A stretch of DNA of 64,000 bases from CAVXGU01 sp963761615 (GCA_963761615.1 CAVXGU010000003.1:868001-932000), one strand, 5' to 3'. Numbered from the stretch's first letter, positions 23,108 to 34,041 are shown. Numbers and translations: made by a program. The notes: generated from the sequence alone by a model not told the origin.

Positions 23108-23902
23108 GTGGAGAAGCGCGTGCTGCGGGCCTACGGGATCACGGACAGGGGTCGGACGCGACCCGTCAACGAGGATTGCTTCGCCATCGACGAACGGCTG
23201 CGCCTGCTCGTCGTTGCCGACGGCATGGGCGGCCACAACGGCGGGGAAGTCGCCGCGCGCCTGGCGGTCGATTCGGTCGTCGAGTTCGTGCGGGATCGCG
23301 CCGACCCCGGTCTCTCGGGCGGCGACCCGTGGCCGCTCGGGCGGGATCCCGCGCTCTCGGAGGATGGCAACGTCCTGCGCACCGCCATCCAGCTCGCCAG
23401 CCTCCGCATTCTGGAAGCCGCGCTCACCACCGACGGGCTGTTCGGGATGGGCACGACGATCGTCGCCGCGCTCGCCGACGGCCCGCGGCTCTCGGTCGCC
23501 CACGTGGGCGACAGCCGCCTGTATCTGGCGTCGCGCGGGCGCCTGCGCCGGCTGACCGACGACGACTCGTGGCTGGCGCGCATCCTGGCGCGCGATCCGG
23601 GCCTCGACCCCGTGGCGCTACGGCAGCACCCCATGCGGGGTGCGCTCACCAGCGTGGTGGGATCGCGGCCCGGGACCACGGTGCACGTGGCCGAGGAGAC
23701 GCTCGAGGGCGGGGAACTGCTGCTGCTGACGACCGACGGCGTCCACGGGGTGCTGGAGCACGCCGAGCTGGGCGCGATCGTCTTCGCCGGCGATCACGAT
23801 GCGGACCCGCGCTGCCTGGCGGCGCGTCTGGTCGCGCGCGCGCTCGACGGCGGCAGCCTCGACAACTGCACGGCAATCGTCGCGCGGTACGACCCCGACT
23901 GA
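23108..23902 (+). CDS. PP2C-family protein phosphatase
   Basis: About 264 residues from GTG 23108. An ATG at 23039 would add 23 residues, but that stretch has poor third-position GC and reads like leader. The metal-binding aspartates of PPM phosphatases are visible in RPVNEDCF, VADGMGGHNGGEVAA, VAHVGDSRLYL, LLLTTDGVHG and LDNCTAIVARY. It removes phosphate from Ser/Thr using two Mn2+ or Mg2+ ions. There is no membrane segment. Its divergent neighbour is the PknB-like kinase, the probable functional partner. The 278-bp gap between them (22830-23107) holds no gene I can support and must contain both promoters. Confidence 0.85.
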   Translation: MEKRVLRAYGITDRGRTRPVNEDCFAIDERLRLLVVADGMGGHNGGEVAARLAVDSVVEFVRDRADPGLSGGDPWPLGRDPALSEDGNVLRTAIQLASLRILEAALTTDGLFGMGTTIVAALADGPRLSVAHVGDSRLYLASRGRLRRLTDDDSWLARILARDPGLDPVALRQHPMRGALTSVVGSRPGTTVHVAEETLEGGELLLLTTDGVHGVLEHAELGAIVFAGDHDADPRCLAARLVARALDGGSLDNCTAIVARYDPD

Positions 23903-23983
23903 ACTTCCGGGCCCGGGCGACAGAGGGACGGGACGTGCGTGGCCCGTGCCGATCGCGCGGCGCCGGTCCCCACTCCCCGCGGG

Positions 23984-24670
23984 TTACCCGACGAACTTGT
24001 AGCCCGTGCCGTGCACGGTGAGGATGTGCTCCGGCTCGCGCGAGGAGGTCTCGACCTTCTGGCGGAGCTTGGCCACGAAGTTGTCGATCGTGCGGGTGGT
24101 CGGGGAGTCCTCGTAGCCCCACACGTCGTTCAGGATCTGCTCGCGGGTCACGACCTCGCCCTTGTGGGCGACCAGGTAGCGCAGCAGCTCGAACTCGCGG
24201 GCGGTGAAGTCGAGCCGCTCGCCGCCGCGCCGGGCCTGATGCGTGCGGAAGTCGACTTCGAGGTCGCCGATGCGGCAGGTCTCAAGGCCCGTCGGGCGGG
24301 CGCCCCCGCGGCGCAGGACGGCGCGGACGCGAGCCAGGAGCTCCGTGATGCTGAACGGCTTGGTCACGTAGTCGTCGGCCCCGAGCTCCAGTCCCAGCAC
24401 CTTGTCGGTCTCCTGCGACCGCGCGGTCAGCATCACGACGGGCGTCGGGTTGGCGCGGGCCCGCAGCTCGCGGCAGACCTCGAACCCGTTCTTGTTGGGC
24501 AGGGTGATGTCGAGCAGCACCAGATCCGGCGCGGTCGAGATGGCCTTGGCGAGCCCCTCCTCCCCGTCCGCGGCGGTGACGACCTCGTAGCCTTCGAGCT
24601 CGAGGTTGTCACGCAGACCGAGCAACATCTGCGGTTCGTCCTCGATCACCAGTATCCGTTTCGCTGCCAT
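23984..24670 (-). CDS. OmpR/PhoB-family response regulator
   Basis: 228 residues from ATG 24670. The receiver domain has the acidic pair in VIEDEPQ, the phospho-acceptor D54 in LVLLDITLP, Thr in VVMLTARSQ and Lys in DDYVTKPF. The C-terminal winged helix is typical of OmpR/PhoB (FTAREFELLRYLVAHKGEVVTREQIL and TRTIDNFVAKLRQKVE ... HILTVHGTGYKFVG). It is the output of the histidine kinase encoded upstream. The kinase stop lies 62 bp inside this gene, a long overlap implying coupled translation. The target promoters are unknown. Confidence 0.92.
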   Translation of the reverse strand: MAAKRILVIEDEPQMLLGLRDNLELEGYEVVTAADGEEGLAKAISTAPDLVLLDITLPNKNGFEVCRELRARANPTPVVMLTARSQETDKVLGLELGADDYVTKPFSITELLARVRAVLRRGGARPTGLETCRIGDLEVDFRTHQARRGGERLDFTAREFELLRYLVAHKGEVVTREQILNDVWGYEDSPTTRTIDNFVAKLRQKVETSSREPEHILTVHGTGYKFVG

Positions 24671-26360
24671 GATGCGTCTCGCCTCGATACACCGGGAAGT
24701 GAAGGGTGAAGGTGCTGCCGCGGCCCGGCTCGCTGTCCACCGACACGAAGCCGCCGAGCGCGCGCACGATGTGATCGACGATGGCCAGGCCGAGGCCGGT
24801 GCCCTGCGGACCCGATCCCGCGTCGGTCTGTACGCGGTAGAACTTCCTGAAGATCTGGCGCTGCAGGCGCGGCGGGATGCCGATGCCGCGGTCCGCGACC
24901 TTGACGCGGCCGTAGTCGTCGGCCGCGTCCACCTCGACCAGGATCTCCCGCCGGTCGGGTGAGTACTTGATGGCGTTCGAGATCACGTTCTCGAGCGCCT
25001 GTTCGACGGCCTCGGCGTCCACGAGCACGGGGGGGAGGTCGGGGGCCATGTGCGTGGTGACGACGAACTGGCTCTGGCGGAGCTGGCTGTCGAGCGACTC
25101 GAGCACGCGCTCGGTGATCGCGACCAGGTCCTCCGGCTCCCGCTTGTACTGCCGGAGCCCGGCCTCGATCTTCGAGAAGTCGAGCAGGTTGTTGATCCGC
25201 CGCGTGAGCTTTCGCGCCTCCGAGTTGATGATCCGGTAGTACTCCTGGGCGCGGTCGGTCGTCCGCACGCGTCCGAGCTCGAGGGTCTCGGCGAAGAGCT
25301 GGATGAGCGCCAGCGGCGTCTTCAGGTCGTGCGAGACGCTCGAGACGAAGTTCGCCTTCATCTCGGCCAGGCGCACTTCCCGGACGGCGGCGCGCGAGAC
25401 GAAGAAGACGCCGAGCGCGAGCACGACGGCGAGCACGGTCATGATCGCGCGGATCGGCGCGGCGCGGGCGGCGATGATCTGCGGAATCGTCTGGTCGCCG
25501 TAGCCCGTGCGGAGGTGCCAGACGGCGGCCGCCGGGCGGTCGGCGCCGGACGTGTTGACGGTCGCCGCCAGCCCGAACAGCTCGCGATCAAGGAAGACGA
25601 GCGGGAACCGGCGCTCGTCGACGAAGGTCTTCGGCGCGGTGCCGCCGGGCGGGTACACGACGTGGCCCTGATCGTCGAGCAGCGTGACGACGAGGGGCGG
25701 AAAGCCCGTCGGCGCGGGCCACGCGTGGGCGCGCGGCGCCAGCAGCGCCGGGAAGTACTCCTCCCTGAGCTGCTGCGCGTCGACCGAGAAGGCGACGAAG
25801 CTGGTCAGCCGATCGCGCGACGGGTAGGTGAAGCGCAGCTGGGCCTGGACGTAGAGCGTCCGTCCGTCGTGGGTCATCGTGAAGACCACCGGCGCGCGCT
25901 TCTGCGCCGCCAGTTCCTTCACCATCCGCACGAGCTCGGCCGACTCGGGCGGATCGATCTCGAAGTCGGGCTCGCGGCGGTCGTAGGCGAGCAGCTGTCC
26001 CCGGTACTGCGCGGTCTCCTCCGACCAGACGTAGAAGCGGGAGACGAAGGGGCTGCGGTCGAGCGCCCCCTCGAAGGCGCTCTGGATGAACGGCAGGTTC
26101 AGCGGCTCGGTCTGCGCCTGGGTCGTGCGGAGCAGGCCCTCCATGAAGGGCGCCTTGAGCGAGTCCTCGATCGTCTTGGCGAGGCCGTCGGCCGTCTCCT
26201 GGCTGAGCTGCGTGAGGACGACCGAGGAGGAGCGGCCCAGCTCTTCGAGCGACCGGAACTGGACGTAGAAGAGCAGGCCCGTCGGGATCGCGACCGCCAC
26301 GGCCAACCCGAGGCCGAGCCGCAGGCCGCGATCACGGAAGATCCGGGCCAACCCTTCCAT
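24609..26360 (-). CDS. Membrane sensor histidine kinase
   Basis: 583 residues from ATG 26360. A first membrane helix (LGLGLAVAVAIPTGLLFYVQF, residues 15-35) and a second near residues 302-322 bracket a periplasmic sensor domain of about 265 residues with no family I recognise. The HisKA domain follows with H344 in SVSHDLKTPLALIQL. The HATPase then shows the N box ENVISNAIKYSP, G1 VADRGIGIPP and G2 GTGLGLAIVDHIV. It would autophosphorylate and pass phosphate to the response regulator encoded next. The start lies 8 bp after a small cytochrome c gene, so the sensory input may be linked to periplasmic redox state, which is inference. Confidence 0.9.
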   Translation of the reverse strand: MEGLARIFRDRGLRLGLGLAVAVAIPTGLLFYVQFRSLEELGRSSSVVLTQLSQETADGLAKTIEDSLKAPFMEGLLRTTQAQTEPLNLPFIQSAFEGALDRSPFVSRFYVWSEETAQYRGQLLAYDRREPDFEIDPPESAELVRMVKELAAQKRAPVVFTMTHDGRTLYVQAQLRFTYPSRDRLTSFVAFSVDAQQLREEYFPALLAPRAHAWPAPTGFPPLVVTLLDDQGHVVYPPGGTAPKTFVDERRFPLVFLDRELFGLAATVNTSGADRPAAAVWHLRTGYGDQTIPQIIAARAAPIRAIMTVLAVVLALGVFFVSRAAVREVRLAEMKANFVSSVSHDLKTPLALIQLFAETLELGRVRTTDRAQEYYRIINSEARKLTRRINNLLDFSKIEAGLRQYKREPEDLVAITERVLESLDSQLRQSQFVVTTHMAPDLPPVLVDAEAVEQALENVISNAIKYSPDRREILVEVDAADDYGRVKVADRGIGIPPRLQRQIFRKFYRVQTDAGSGPQGTGLGLAIVDHIVRALGGFVSVDSEPGRGSTFTLHFPVYRGETHHGSETDTGDRGRTADVARSA

Positions 26361-26368
26361 GGGTCACT

Positions 26369-26818
26369 TCACTGCGCGGGTGGTGCCGCCGGCGCCGGCG
26401 GGGTCACCTTCGGCACCGCCGACCCGCGATGACAGGTGATGCACTGCACGTGCTCGATGTCCGCGGCCGGCTTGCCGAGGTTGGCGGCGAGCGTGTCGTT
26501 GACCTGCGCCATCATGCGCATCATGACGCGCGCTTCGTTCTTGGTCGGCTTCTCGTCCGACGCCATGTCGTTGCGTCCGCCGCGGCCTTCCCGGACGTGA
26601 CAGTAGCTGCACTCGACGCCCAGGGCCGTCGTGAAGCCCCGCATCGTCGAGTTCAGATCCGCCCGCGAGATGTCCTTGGGCAGCACCTGGAGGTTGGTCG
26701 GCGGCGGCGGGGCGCCGCGGTCCTGTGCGGCGACAGGAACCTGGGTCAGTCCGGCGACGAGCACGGCTGCGCCCAGGGCAATCCCCCTTGCGAGCGGACG
26801 GCTGACGGTGCGGATCAT
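26369..26818 (-). CDS. Small diheme-type cytochrome c, reaction-centre cytochrome family
   Basis: 149 residues from ATG 26818, chosen for GAGGT six bases upstream and because the signal peptide (RGIALGAAVLVAGLTQVPVAAQ) starts there. Two CXXCH heme-binding motifs are present, CSYCH at 70-74 and CITCH at 126-130, with Met residues in RVMMRMMAQVN as possible ligands. The PTNLQVLPKD ... MRGFTTALGVECSYCHV arrangement matches the CytoC_RC family, whose namesake donates electrons to photosynthetic reaction centres but which is widespread in non-phototrophic acidobacteria. It would act in the periplasm. It is the first gene of an operon with a sensor kinase and response regulator. Confidence 0.85.
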   Translation of the reverse strand: MIRTVSRPLARGIALGAAVLVAGLTQVPVAAQDRGAPPPPTNLQVLPKDISRADLNSTMRGFTTALGVECSYCHVREGRGGRNDMASDEKPTKNEARVMMRMMAQVNDTLAANLGKPAADIEHVQCITCHRGSAVPKVTPPAPAAPPAQ

Positions 26819-27257
26819 GCTGATACCTCGATGGTTCGGCGGCCGGAATGGCCCAAAGATCTCAGTCAATAATATATGAATCCCGGCGAGTCGGCCGGCC
26901 CGCGTACGGGGGTGGGCGCCCTGCCCGGGCGGGGCCCGTTCCGGCCGCCGCGGGGCCCGGGCGGGGGTGGCCGGCGCCCGCCAGTCCGGGGTCCTCACGG
27001 TTGCGGCGTTCACGGGTGCGTGCTATATTCGTCAGGTTCTGTTGAGGCCAGGACACCCTATCTGGCTTCACACTCGCAGGAAGCGTCTTCCCAAAGACCG
27101 TCCGTCGCGACTACATCGAGCTAGTAGGGTATTCGGTTTTCAGGCGCCAAGCTTCGGCTTCTAGGCCTGAAACAGCCACATCGGCCGCCGGGGCGCCCGC
27201 GGCCGGGCGTGTGGGTATTGTTCGTGGCCGGGCGCCTGTTGCGGAATCAGAGAGCCC
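26819..27257 (+). promoter_or_regulatory. 439-bp gap with the str-operon promoter and long rpsL leader
   Basis: No gene is supported here. A sigma-70-type promoter is visible at 27001-27029 (TTGCGG, 17-bp spacer, TATATT), giving a leader of about 220 nt before rpsL. The leader holds a hairpin at 27141-27169 (CAGGC/GCCTG outer pair, AAGC-TTCG-GCTT inner stem with a stable TTCG loop) and a GGCCGC/GCGGCC pair further on. The left part (26885-26990) is an extremely GC-rich tract. The opposite end, near 26868-26880, is AT-rich (CAATAATATATG) and could hold the cytochrome promoter. Confidence 0.6.
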
Positions 27258-27635
27258 ATGCCGACCATCAGTCAGCTCGTTCGTGCGGGGCGCGAGAAGA
27301 TCGTCAGCAAGACGAAGAGCCCCGCGCTGCAGGACAGCCCGCAGAAGCGGGGCGTGTGCGTGCGCGTCTTCACCCAGACGCCCAAGAAGCCGAACTCGGC
27401 GCTCCGCAAGGTGGCGCGCGTGCGCCTGACGAACGGCATCGAGGTGACGACCTACATCCCCGGCGTCGGCCACAACCTCCAGGAGCACTCGCTGGTGCTC
27501 ATTCGCGGCGGCCGCGTCAAGGATCTCCCGGGCGTCCGCTACCACGTCGTGCGCGGCACGCTCGACGCGGTCGGCGTGCAGGGGCGGATGCAGGGCCGGT
27601 CGAAGTACGGCGCGAAGCGGCCCAAGAAGGCGTAG
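27258..27635 (+). CDS. rpsL: 30S ribosomal protein S12
   Basis: 125 residues, full length. MPTISQLVRAGREK and TPKKPNSALRKVARVRL are invariant S12 sequence, and the decoding-centre Lys residues at 43-44 are the unmutated streptomycin-sensitive form. HNLQEHSLVLIRGGRVKDLP carries the loop modified in many bacteria. It is the first gene of the str operon, preceded by GAGAGCCC and a long structured leader. Confidence 0.98.
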   Translation: MPTISQLVRAGREKIVSKTKSPALQDSPQKRGVCVRVFTQTPKKPNSALRKVARVRLTNGIEVTTYIPGVGHNLQEHSLVLIRGGRVKDLPGVRYHVVRGTLDAVGVQGRMQGRSKYGAKRPKKA

Positions 27636-27680
27636 CGCGCCGGGGCGCACGGGCTTAAGGCTGAGGCAAGAGAGAGACAC

Positions 27681-28154
27681 ATGCCGCGACGACGAGAGAT
27701 TCCGAAGCGCAACATTCCGGCGGACCCGCTGTACGACAGCGCGCTCGTCAGCAAGTTCATCAACTGCGTGATGAACGACGGCAAGCGCAGCACCGCGGAG
27801 CGCATCCTCTACCAGAGCTTCGACATCATCAAGGAAAAGACGGGCGACGATCCGCTGAAGGTGTTCAAGAAGGCGGTCGACAACGTCAAGCCCAGCCTCG
27901 AGGTGAAGTCGCGGCGGGTCGGGGGCTCGAACTATCAGGTGCCCGTCGAGGTGAATCCCAACCGGCGTCTGTCGCTGAGCATGCGGTGGCTGGTCGGCTA
28001 CGCGCGCGCGCGCGGCGACGGCAAGACGATGCAGGAGAAGCTGGCCAACGAGTTCCTCGACGCCTCGAACCTGCGCGGCGGCGCCGTGAAGAAGCGCGAG
28101 GACACGCACCGGATGGCCGAGGCGAACAAGGCGTTCGCGCACTATCGCTGGTAG
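27681..28154 (+). CDS. rpsG: 30S ribosomal protein S7
   Basis: 157 residues, standard length. MPRRREIPKRNIPADP, the KFINCVMNDGKRSTAERI helix and the C-terminal KREDTHRMAEANKAFAHYRW are typical. S7 nucleates assembly of the 30S head by binding the 3' major domain of 16S rRNA. In model bacteria it also autoregulates the str operon. It lies 45 bp after rpsL with an AAGAGAGAGAC leader. Confidence 0.98.
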   Translation: MPRRREIPKRNIPADPLYDSALVSKFINCVMNDGKRSTAERILYQSFDIIKEKTGDDPLKVFKKAVDNVKPSLEVKSRRVGGSNYQVPVEVNPNRRLSLSMRWLVGYARARGDGKTMQEKLANEFLDASNLRGGAVKKREDTHRMAEANKAFAHYRW

Positions 28155-28163
28155 ACCACGGTC

Positions 28164-30272
<2,109 letters not shown>

Positions 30273-30310
30273 GGCCGGTGAGGCAGGTCGGGCGGGCCGG
30301 CGCGGCACGA

Positions 30311-30401
30311 ACGCGCTGACTGAACGACCGACGGTCGAGACACGATCCGGAGCGGAAGCGACGGCAACGAGCGGGGGCGGGGCCCCGCGAGAGAGTAGAG
30401 A
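30311..30401 (+). promoter_or_regulatory. Class 1 GYGGGG-loop leader before rpsJ
   Basis: The 91 bases before ATG 30402 contain a small helix (CGACC-GAC-GGTCG, 30325-30337), the conserved block GATCCGGAGCG, then GCGACGGCAACGA. The main hairpin follows: GCGGGG 30371-30376, loop GCGGGG, CCCCGC 30383-30388. GAGAGAG comes next, and the stem ends 13 nt before the start codon. The element is shared with rplP, rpsH and rplQ. Confidence 0.75.
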
Positions 30402-30736
<335 letters not shown>

Positions 30737-30737
<1 letters not shown>

Positions 30738-31429
30738 TGGTGACCGGCATCATCGGCAAGAAAGTGGGGATGACCCAGCTCTTCGACGCCGACGGCACCG
30801 TGCATCCGGCGACGGTCATCAAGGCCGGGCCGTGCGTCGTCGTGCAGGCCAAGAACCAGCAGCGCGACGGCTACGAGGCGGTGCAGCTCGGACTGGTCGA
30901 GGAGGGGCCGGCGCGCGCGCCGAAGCCGCTCGCGGGGCACTACAAGAAGGCGGGCGTGCCGCCGACGCGGGTGCGGCGCGAGGTCAAGCTGGCGCCGGGT
31001 CCGGAGGGCGACGCGCCGCTCAAGGCCGGCGACCCGGTGCTCGTCTCCATCTTCGCCGACGGCGAGCGCGTCGACATCATCGGCACGAGCCGCGGCAAGG
31101 GCTTCCAGGGTGTCGTCAAGCGGCATCACTTCGGCGGCGGCGCGGCGAGCCACGGGTCGATGTTCCACCGCGCCCCGGGGTCGATTGGCGCCTCGTCGTT
31201 CCCGTCACGCGTGGTGAAGGGGATGCGCGCCGCGGGCCGGATGGGCGCCGACCGGGTGACGGTCCGGAACCTGAAGGTCCTGCGGGTGGATCCCGAGCAC
31301 AACCTGCTGCTCGTCGAGGGCGGGATTCCGGGCGCGCCGACCGGCTACGTCGTCGTGCGGAAGGCCGTGGCGGCGAAGAAGCTCAAGGTCGCCCAGGTCG
31401 TCGAGAAGCCCAAGAAGGGGCGGAAGTAG
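30737..31429 (+). CDS. rplC: 50S ribosomal protein L3
   Basis: 230 residues from ATG 30737. MVTGIIGKKVGMTQLFDADG and the central GTSRGKGFQGVVKRHHFGGGAASHGS with the long loop reaching the peptidyl transferase centre are diagnostic. The stretch ending in KKLKVAQVVEKPKKGRK is a slightly extended basic tail. L3 initiates 50S assembly. It is translationally coupled to rpsJ by the TAATG overlap. Confidence 0.98.
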
Positions 31430-31441
31430 CCGCGTGAGTTC

Positions 31442-31486
31442 GCGGCGGGGGCGGGGCCCTGCCGCCAGTGACAGAAGTCAACAGCC
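31442..31486 (+). promoter_or_regulatory. Class 2 GYGGGG-loop hairpin leader before rplD
   Basis: A 9-bp stem with one G-T pair (GCGGCGGGG 31442-31450, CCCTGCCGC 31457-31465) has loop GCGGGG. It is followed by CAGTGACAGAAG and ATG 31487, 21 nt from the stem. Stem sequence differs from the other copies but pairing, loop and CAGTGA tail are kept. Confidence 0.65.
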
Positions 31487-32107
31487 ATGACTCTCGATAT
31501 CGTCAACGGCGAGAACCAGAAGGTCGGCAGCGTCGACGTCAAGGACGACGTGTTCGGCGGCCGGGTGCAGGGTGCGCTCGTCTGGGAATCGGTGGTGCGC
31601 GAGAACGCCGCGGCGCGCCGCGGAACGCACATGACCAAGAACCGCGCGCTCGTGAGCGGCAGCGGCAAGAAGCCGTGGCGCCAGAAGGGCACCGGCCGCG
31701 CGCGCGTGGGCGAGATCCGCAACCCGCTCTGGCGCAAGGGCGGCACCGTGTTCGGACCGCAGCCGCGCAGCTACGCCTACGCGCTGCCGAAGAAGGTCGA
31801 GCGCGGGGCGCTGCGCGCGGCGCTGGCGGCCAAGCTGCAGGACGGCGGCGTGCTGGTGGTCGACGGACTGTCGGCGGGCGAGATCAAGACGAAGGCGGCG
31901 GCCGAACTGCTGGCGCGCCTGGGCGTGACGGGGAAGGCAGTGCTCGTGGACACCGAGGTCGACGACAAGCTGTCGCGGTCGGTGCGCAATCTGCCGGGGG
32001 TGTCGTTCGTGGCGAGCAGCCGGCTGACGGCGCGGACGGTGGCGGGCGCCGCGCGGGTCGTCGTCACCCAGCGGGCCCTCGAACGGCTTCAGGAGGCGCT
32101 GGCGTGA
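31487..32107 (+). CDS. rplD: 50S ribosomal protein L4
   Basis: 206 residues. The extended loop that lines the exit tunnel is present (RRGTHMTKNRALVSGSGKKPWRQKGTGRARVGEIRNPLWRKGGTVFGP), as is the globular Rossmann-like core. In gamma-proteobacteria L4 autoregulates the S10 operon; whether that applies here is unknown. It is preceded by a class 2 hairpin leader 57 bp after rplC. Confidence 0.97.
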   Translation: MTLDIVNGENQKVGSVDVKDDVFGGRVQGALVWESVVRENAAARRGTHMTKNRALVSGSGKKPWRQKGTGRARVGEIRNPLWRKGGTVFGPQPRSYAYALPKKVERGALRAALAAKLQDGGVLVVDGLSAGEIKTKAAAELLARLGVTGKAVLVDTEVDDKLSRSVRNLPGVSFVASSRLTARTVAGAARVVVTQRALERLQEALA

Positions 32108-32146
32108 CGCTGCGGGCTCTGGGCGCCCGGCGCTAGGACGGTTGAC

Positions 32147-32437
32147 ATGAAACTCACTGACGTGATCCGGCGGCCGCTCATCACCGAAAAGACGTCGATC
32201 CAGCGCGAGGACGGCCGGACGCTCGCCTTCGAGGTCGCGGCCAGCGCGAACAAGGTCGAGATCCGGCGGGCCATCGAGCAGCTGCTCGGCTCGAAGGTCG
32301 CGAGCATCCGGACGAGCATCACGCACGGCAAGGTCAAGCGGCAGGGCCGCTTCGCCGGCCAGCGTCCGGACTGGAAGAAGGCGTACGTCCGGCTTCGCGA
32401 GGGACAGAAGATCCCCGAATTCCTGGAAGGCGCGTAA
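32147..32437 (+). CDS. rplW: 50S ribosomal protein L23
   Basis: 96 residues, normal length. KLTDVIRRPLITEKTS, the AFEVAASANKVEIRRAIEQLLGSKV helix and NTSITHGKVKRQGRF-type loop (here RTSITHGKVKRQGRF) match L23. The protein sits at the tunnel exit and docks trigger factor and SRP. It follows rplD at 39 bp and rplB starts 2 bp after its stop. Confidence 0.97.
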   Translation: MKLTDVIRRPLITEKTSIQREDGRTLAFEVAASANKVEIRRAIEQLLGSKVASIRTSITHGKVKRQGRFAGQRPDWKKAYVRLREGQKIPEFLEGA

Positions 32438-32439
32438 TC

Positions 32440-33264
32440 ATGCCGATTCGAAAGTACAAGCCCACGTCGGCCGGGCGGCGGTTCCAGACCGTGCAGGTCT
32501 TCGACGAGATCACCACGTCGACGCCGTACAAGCCGCTCGTCGAGCCGCTGCGGAGCACCGGCGGGCGCAACAACACGGGCGCGCTGACCTCGTGGTGGCG
32601 CGGCGGCGGGCACAAGCGGATGTACCGCGTGATCGACTTCAAGCGCGACAAGCGCGGGATCCCCGCAAAGGTGTCGACGGTCGAGTACGACCCGAACCGC
32701 TCGGCGCGGATCGCGCTCCTGACCTACGCGGACGGCGAGAAGCGCTACATCCTGCAGCCGAACGGCCTCAAGGTGGGCGACACGGTCGTCGCCGGTCCCG
32801 CGGTCGACATCCTGCCGGGGAACGCGCTGCCGCTCAAGGACATCCCGCTCGGCACGCTGGTCCACAACGTGGAGCTCAAGCCGGGCAAGGGCGGCCAGAT
32901 CGCGCGCAGCGCTGGCTCGTCGGTGCAGGTCGTGGCCAAGGAAGGCACCTACGCGTCCGTCAAGATGCCGTCGGGCGAGATCCGGAAGATCCTCGTCGAG
33001 TGCTTCGCGACGATCGGTCAGGTCGGCAACCTCGATCACGAGAACGTGTCGGTCGGCAAGGCGGGGCGGAGCCGGTGGCTGGGCATCCGGCCGCACGTGC
33101 GCGGCGTGGCCATGAACCCCGTCGACCATCCGCTCGGCGGCGGCGAGGGCAAGACCTCGGGCGGCCGGCACCCGGTGTCGCCGTGGGGCATGCCGACCAA
33201 GGGCTACAAGACGCGCAACCGCAAGGCGACGGACCAGTTCATCGTGCAGCGGAGACCGAAGTAA
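32440..33264 (+). CDS. rplB: 50S ribosomal protein L2
   Basis: 274 residues. MPIRKYKPTSAGRRFQTV, RNNTGALTSWWRGGGHKRMYR, and the peptidyl-transferase-proximal AMNPVDHPLGGGEGKTSGGRHPVSPWG with its conserved His are all present. L2 is needed for subunit association and tRNA binding. It overlaps rpsS by one base. Confidence 0.98.
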   Translation: MPIRKYKPTSAGRRFQTVQVFDEITTSTPYKPLVEPLRSTGGRNNTGALTSWWRGGGHKRMYRVIDFKRDKRGIPAKVSTVEYDPNRSARIALLTYADGEKRYILQPNGLKVGDTVVAGPAVDILPGNALPLKDIPLGTLVHNVELKPGKGGQIARSAGSSVQVVAKEGTYASVKMPSGEIRKILVECFATIGQVGNLDHENVSVGKAGRSRWLGIRPHVRGVAMNPVDHPLGGGEGKTSGGRHPVSPWGMPTKGYKTRNRKATDQFIVQRRPK

Positions 33265-33590
33265 TGAGTCGCTCACTCAAGAAGGGGCCGTTCATCGACA
33301 CCCACCTGCTCGAGAAGATCGAGGGGATGAACCGGGCGGCCGAGAAGAAAGTGATCAAGACGTGGTCGCGGCGCTCGACCGTGATCCCGGAGATGGTCGG
33401 GCACACGCTCGCGGTCCACAACGGGAAGAAGTTCGTGCCCGTCTACATCACCGAGAACATGGTGGGCCACAAGCTGGGCGAGTTCGCGCCCACGCGGCTC
33501 TTCAAGGGCCACACGACGAAGGCGTCCGAGAAGGTCGCCTCCAGCGGGCCCGCGGCCGCCGGCGCGGCGAAGCCGGCCGGAGGGGCGTAA
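33264..33590 (+). CDS. rpsS: 30S ribosomal protein S19
   Basis: 108 residues from ATG 33264. MSRSLKKGPFIDTHLLEKIE, KTWSRRSTVIPEMVGHTLAVHNG and GHKLGEFAPTRLFKGH are invariant S19 sequence. The C-terminus is extended by an Ala/Gly/Lys-rich tail (SGPAAAGAAKPAGGA) compared with the usual length of about 92. Both ends overlap neighbours by one base (TAATG), showing tight translational coupling. Confidence 0.97.
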   Translation: MSRSLKKGPFIDTHLLEKIEGMNRAAEKKVIKTWSRRSTVIPEMVGHTLAVHNGKKFVPVYITENMVGHKLGEFAPTRLFKGHTTKASEKVASSGPAAAGAAKPAGGA

Positions 33591-34039
33591 TGATTCAGGC
33601 GCAGGCCACCGCCCGCTACGTGCGGACCTCGGCCCAGAAGGCGGGCCTCGTGATGGACCTCATCCGCGGCAAGGACGTCAACCGCGCGCTGGCGACCCTC
33701 AAGTTCACCCGCAAGGCGATTGCGGCCGACGTGGAGAAGCTCCTGCGCTCGGCGATCGCCAACGCGCAGCAGCGGGAGGGCTTCAGCGGCGACGTGGACC
33801 GGCTGTTCGTGTCGGCGTGCTACGCCAACCAGGGGCCGTCGGCCAAGCGCGTGCGGCCGGCCCCGATGGGGCGCGCCTACCGCGTGCTGAAGCGGACGGC
33901 CCACCTGACGGTGCACGTGTCGGAGCGTCCCGAGAAGGTGGTGCCGGTGGCGGCCGCCGGCAAGACGAAGGCGAAGGGTGAGCGGAAGGCGCCGACCGCG
34001 CGCAAGCGGGCGTCGAAGACGCCGAAGGCGAAGGAGTAA
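33590..34039 (+). CDS. rplV: 50S ribosomal protein L22
   Basis: 149 residues from ATG 33590. ATARYVRTSAQKAGLVMDLIRGKDVNRAL and the beta-hairpin loop GPSAKRVRPAPMGRAYRVLKRTAHLTVHV that reaches into the exit tunnel are typical. A Lys/Ala-rich C-terminal tail of about 35 residues is longer than in E. coli L22 (110 residues). It lies 2 bp before rpsC. Confidence 0.97.
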   Translation: MIQAQATARYVRTSAQKAGLVMDLIRGKDVNRALATLKFTRKAIAADVEKLLRSAIANAQQREGFSGDVDRLFVSACYANQGPSAKRVRPAPMGRAYRVLKRTAHLTVHVSERPEKVVPVAAAGKTKAKGERKAPTARKRASKTPKAKE

Positions 34040-34041
34040 CC

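Noticed and set aside
26885..26990. G-quadruplex or further copy of the GYGGGG hairpin in the GC-rich tract before the str promoter
   Set aside because: The G runs are interrupted by C runs that pair locally, and no stem of at least six pairs flanks a GYGGGG loop at a start codon, so I do not count it as a copy.
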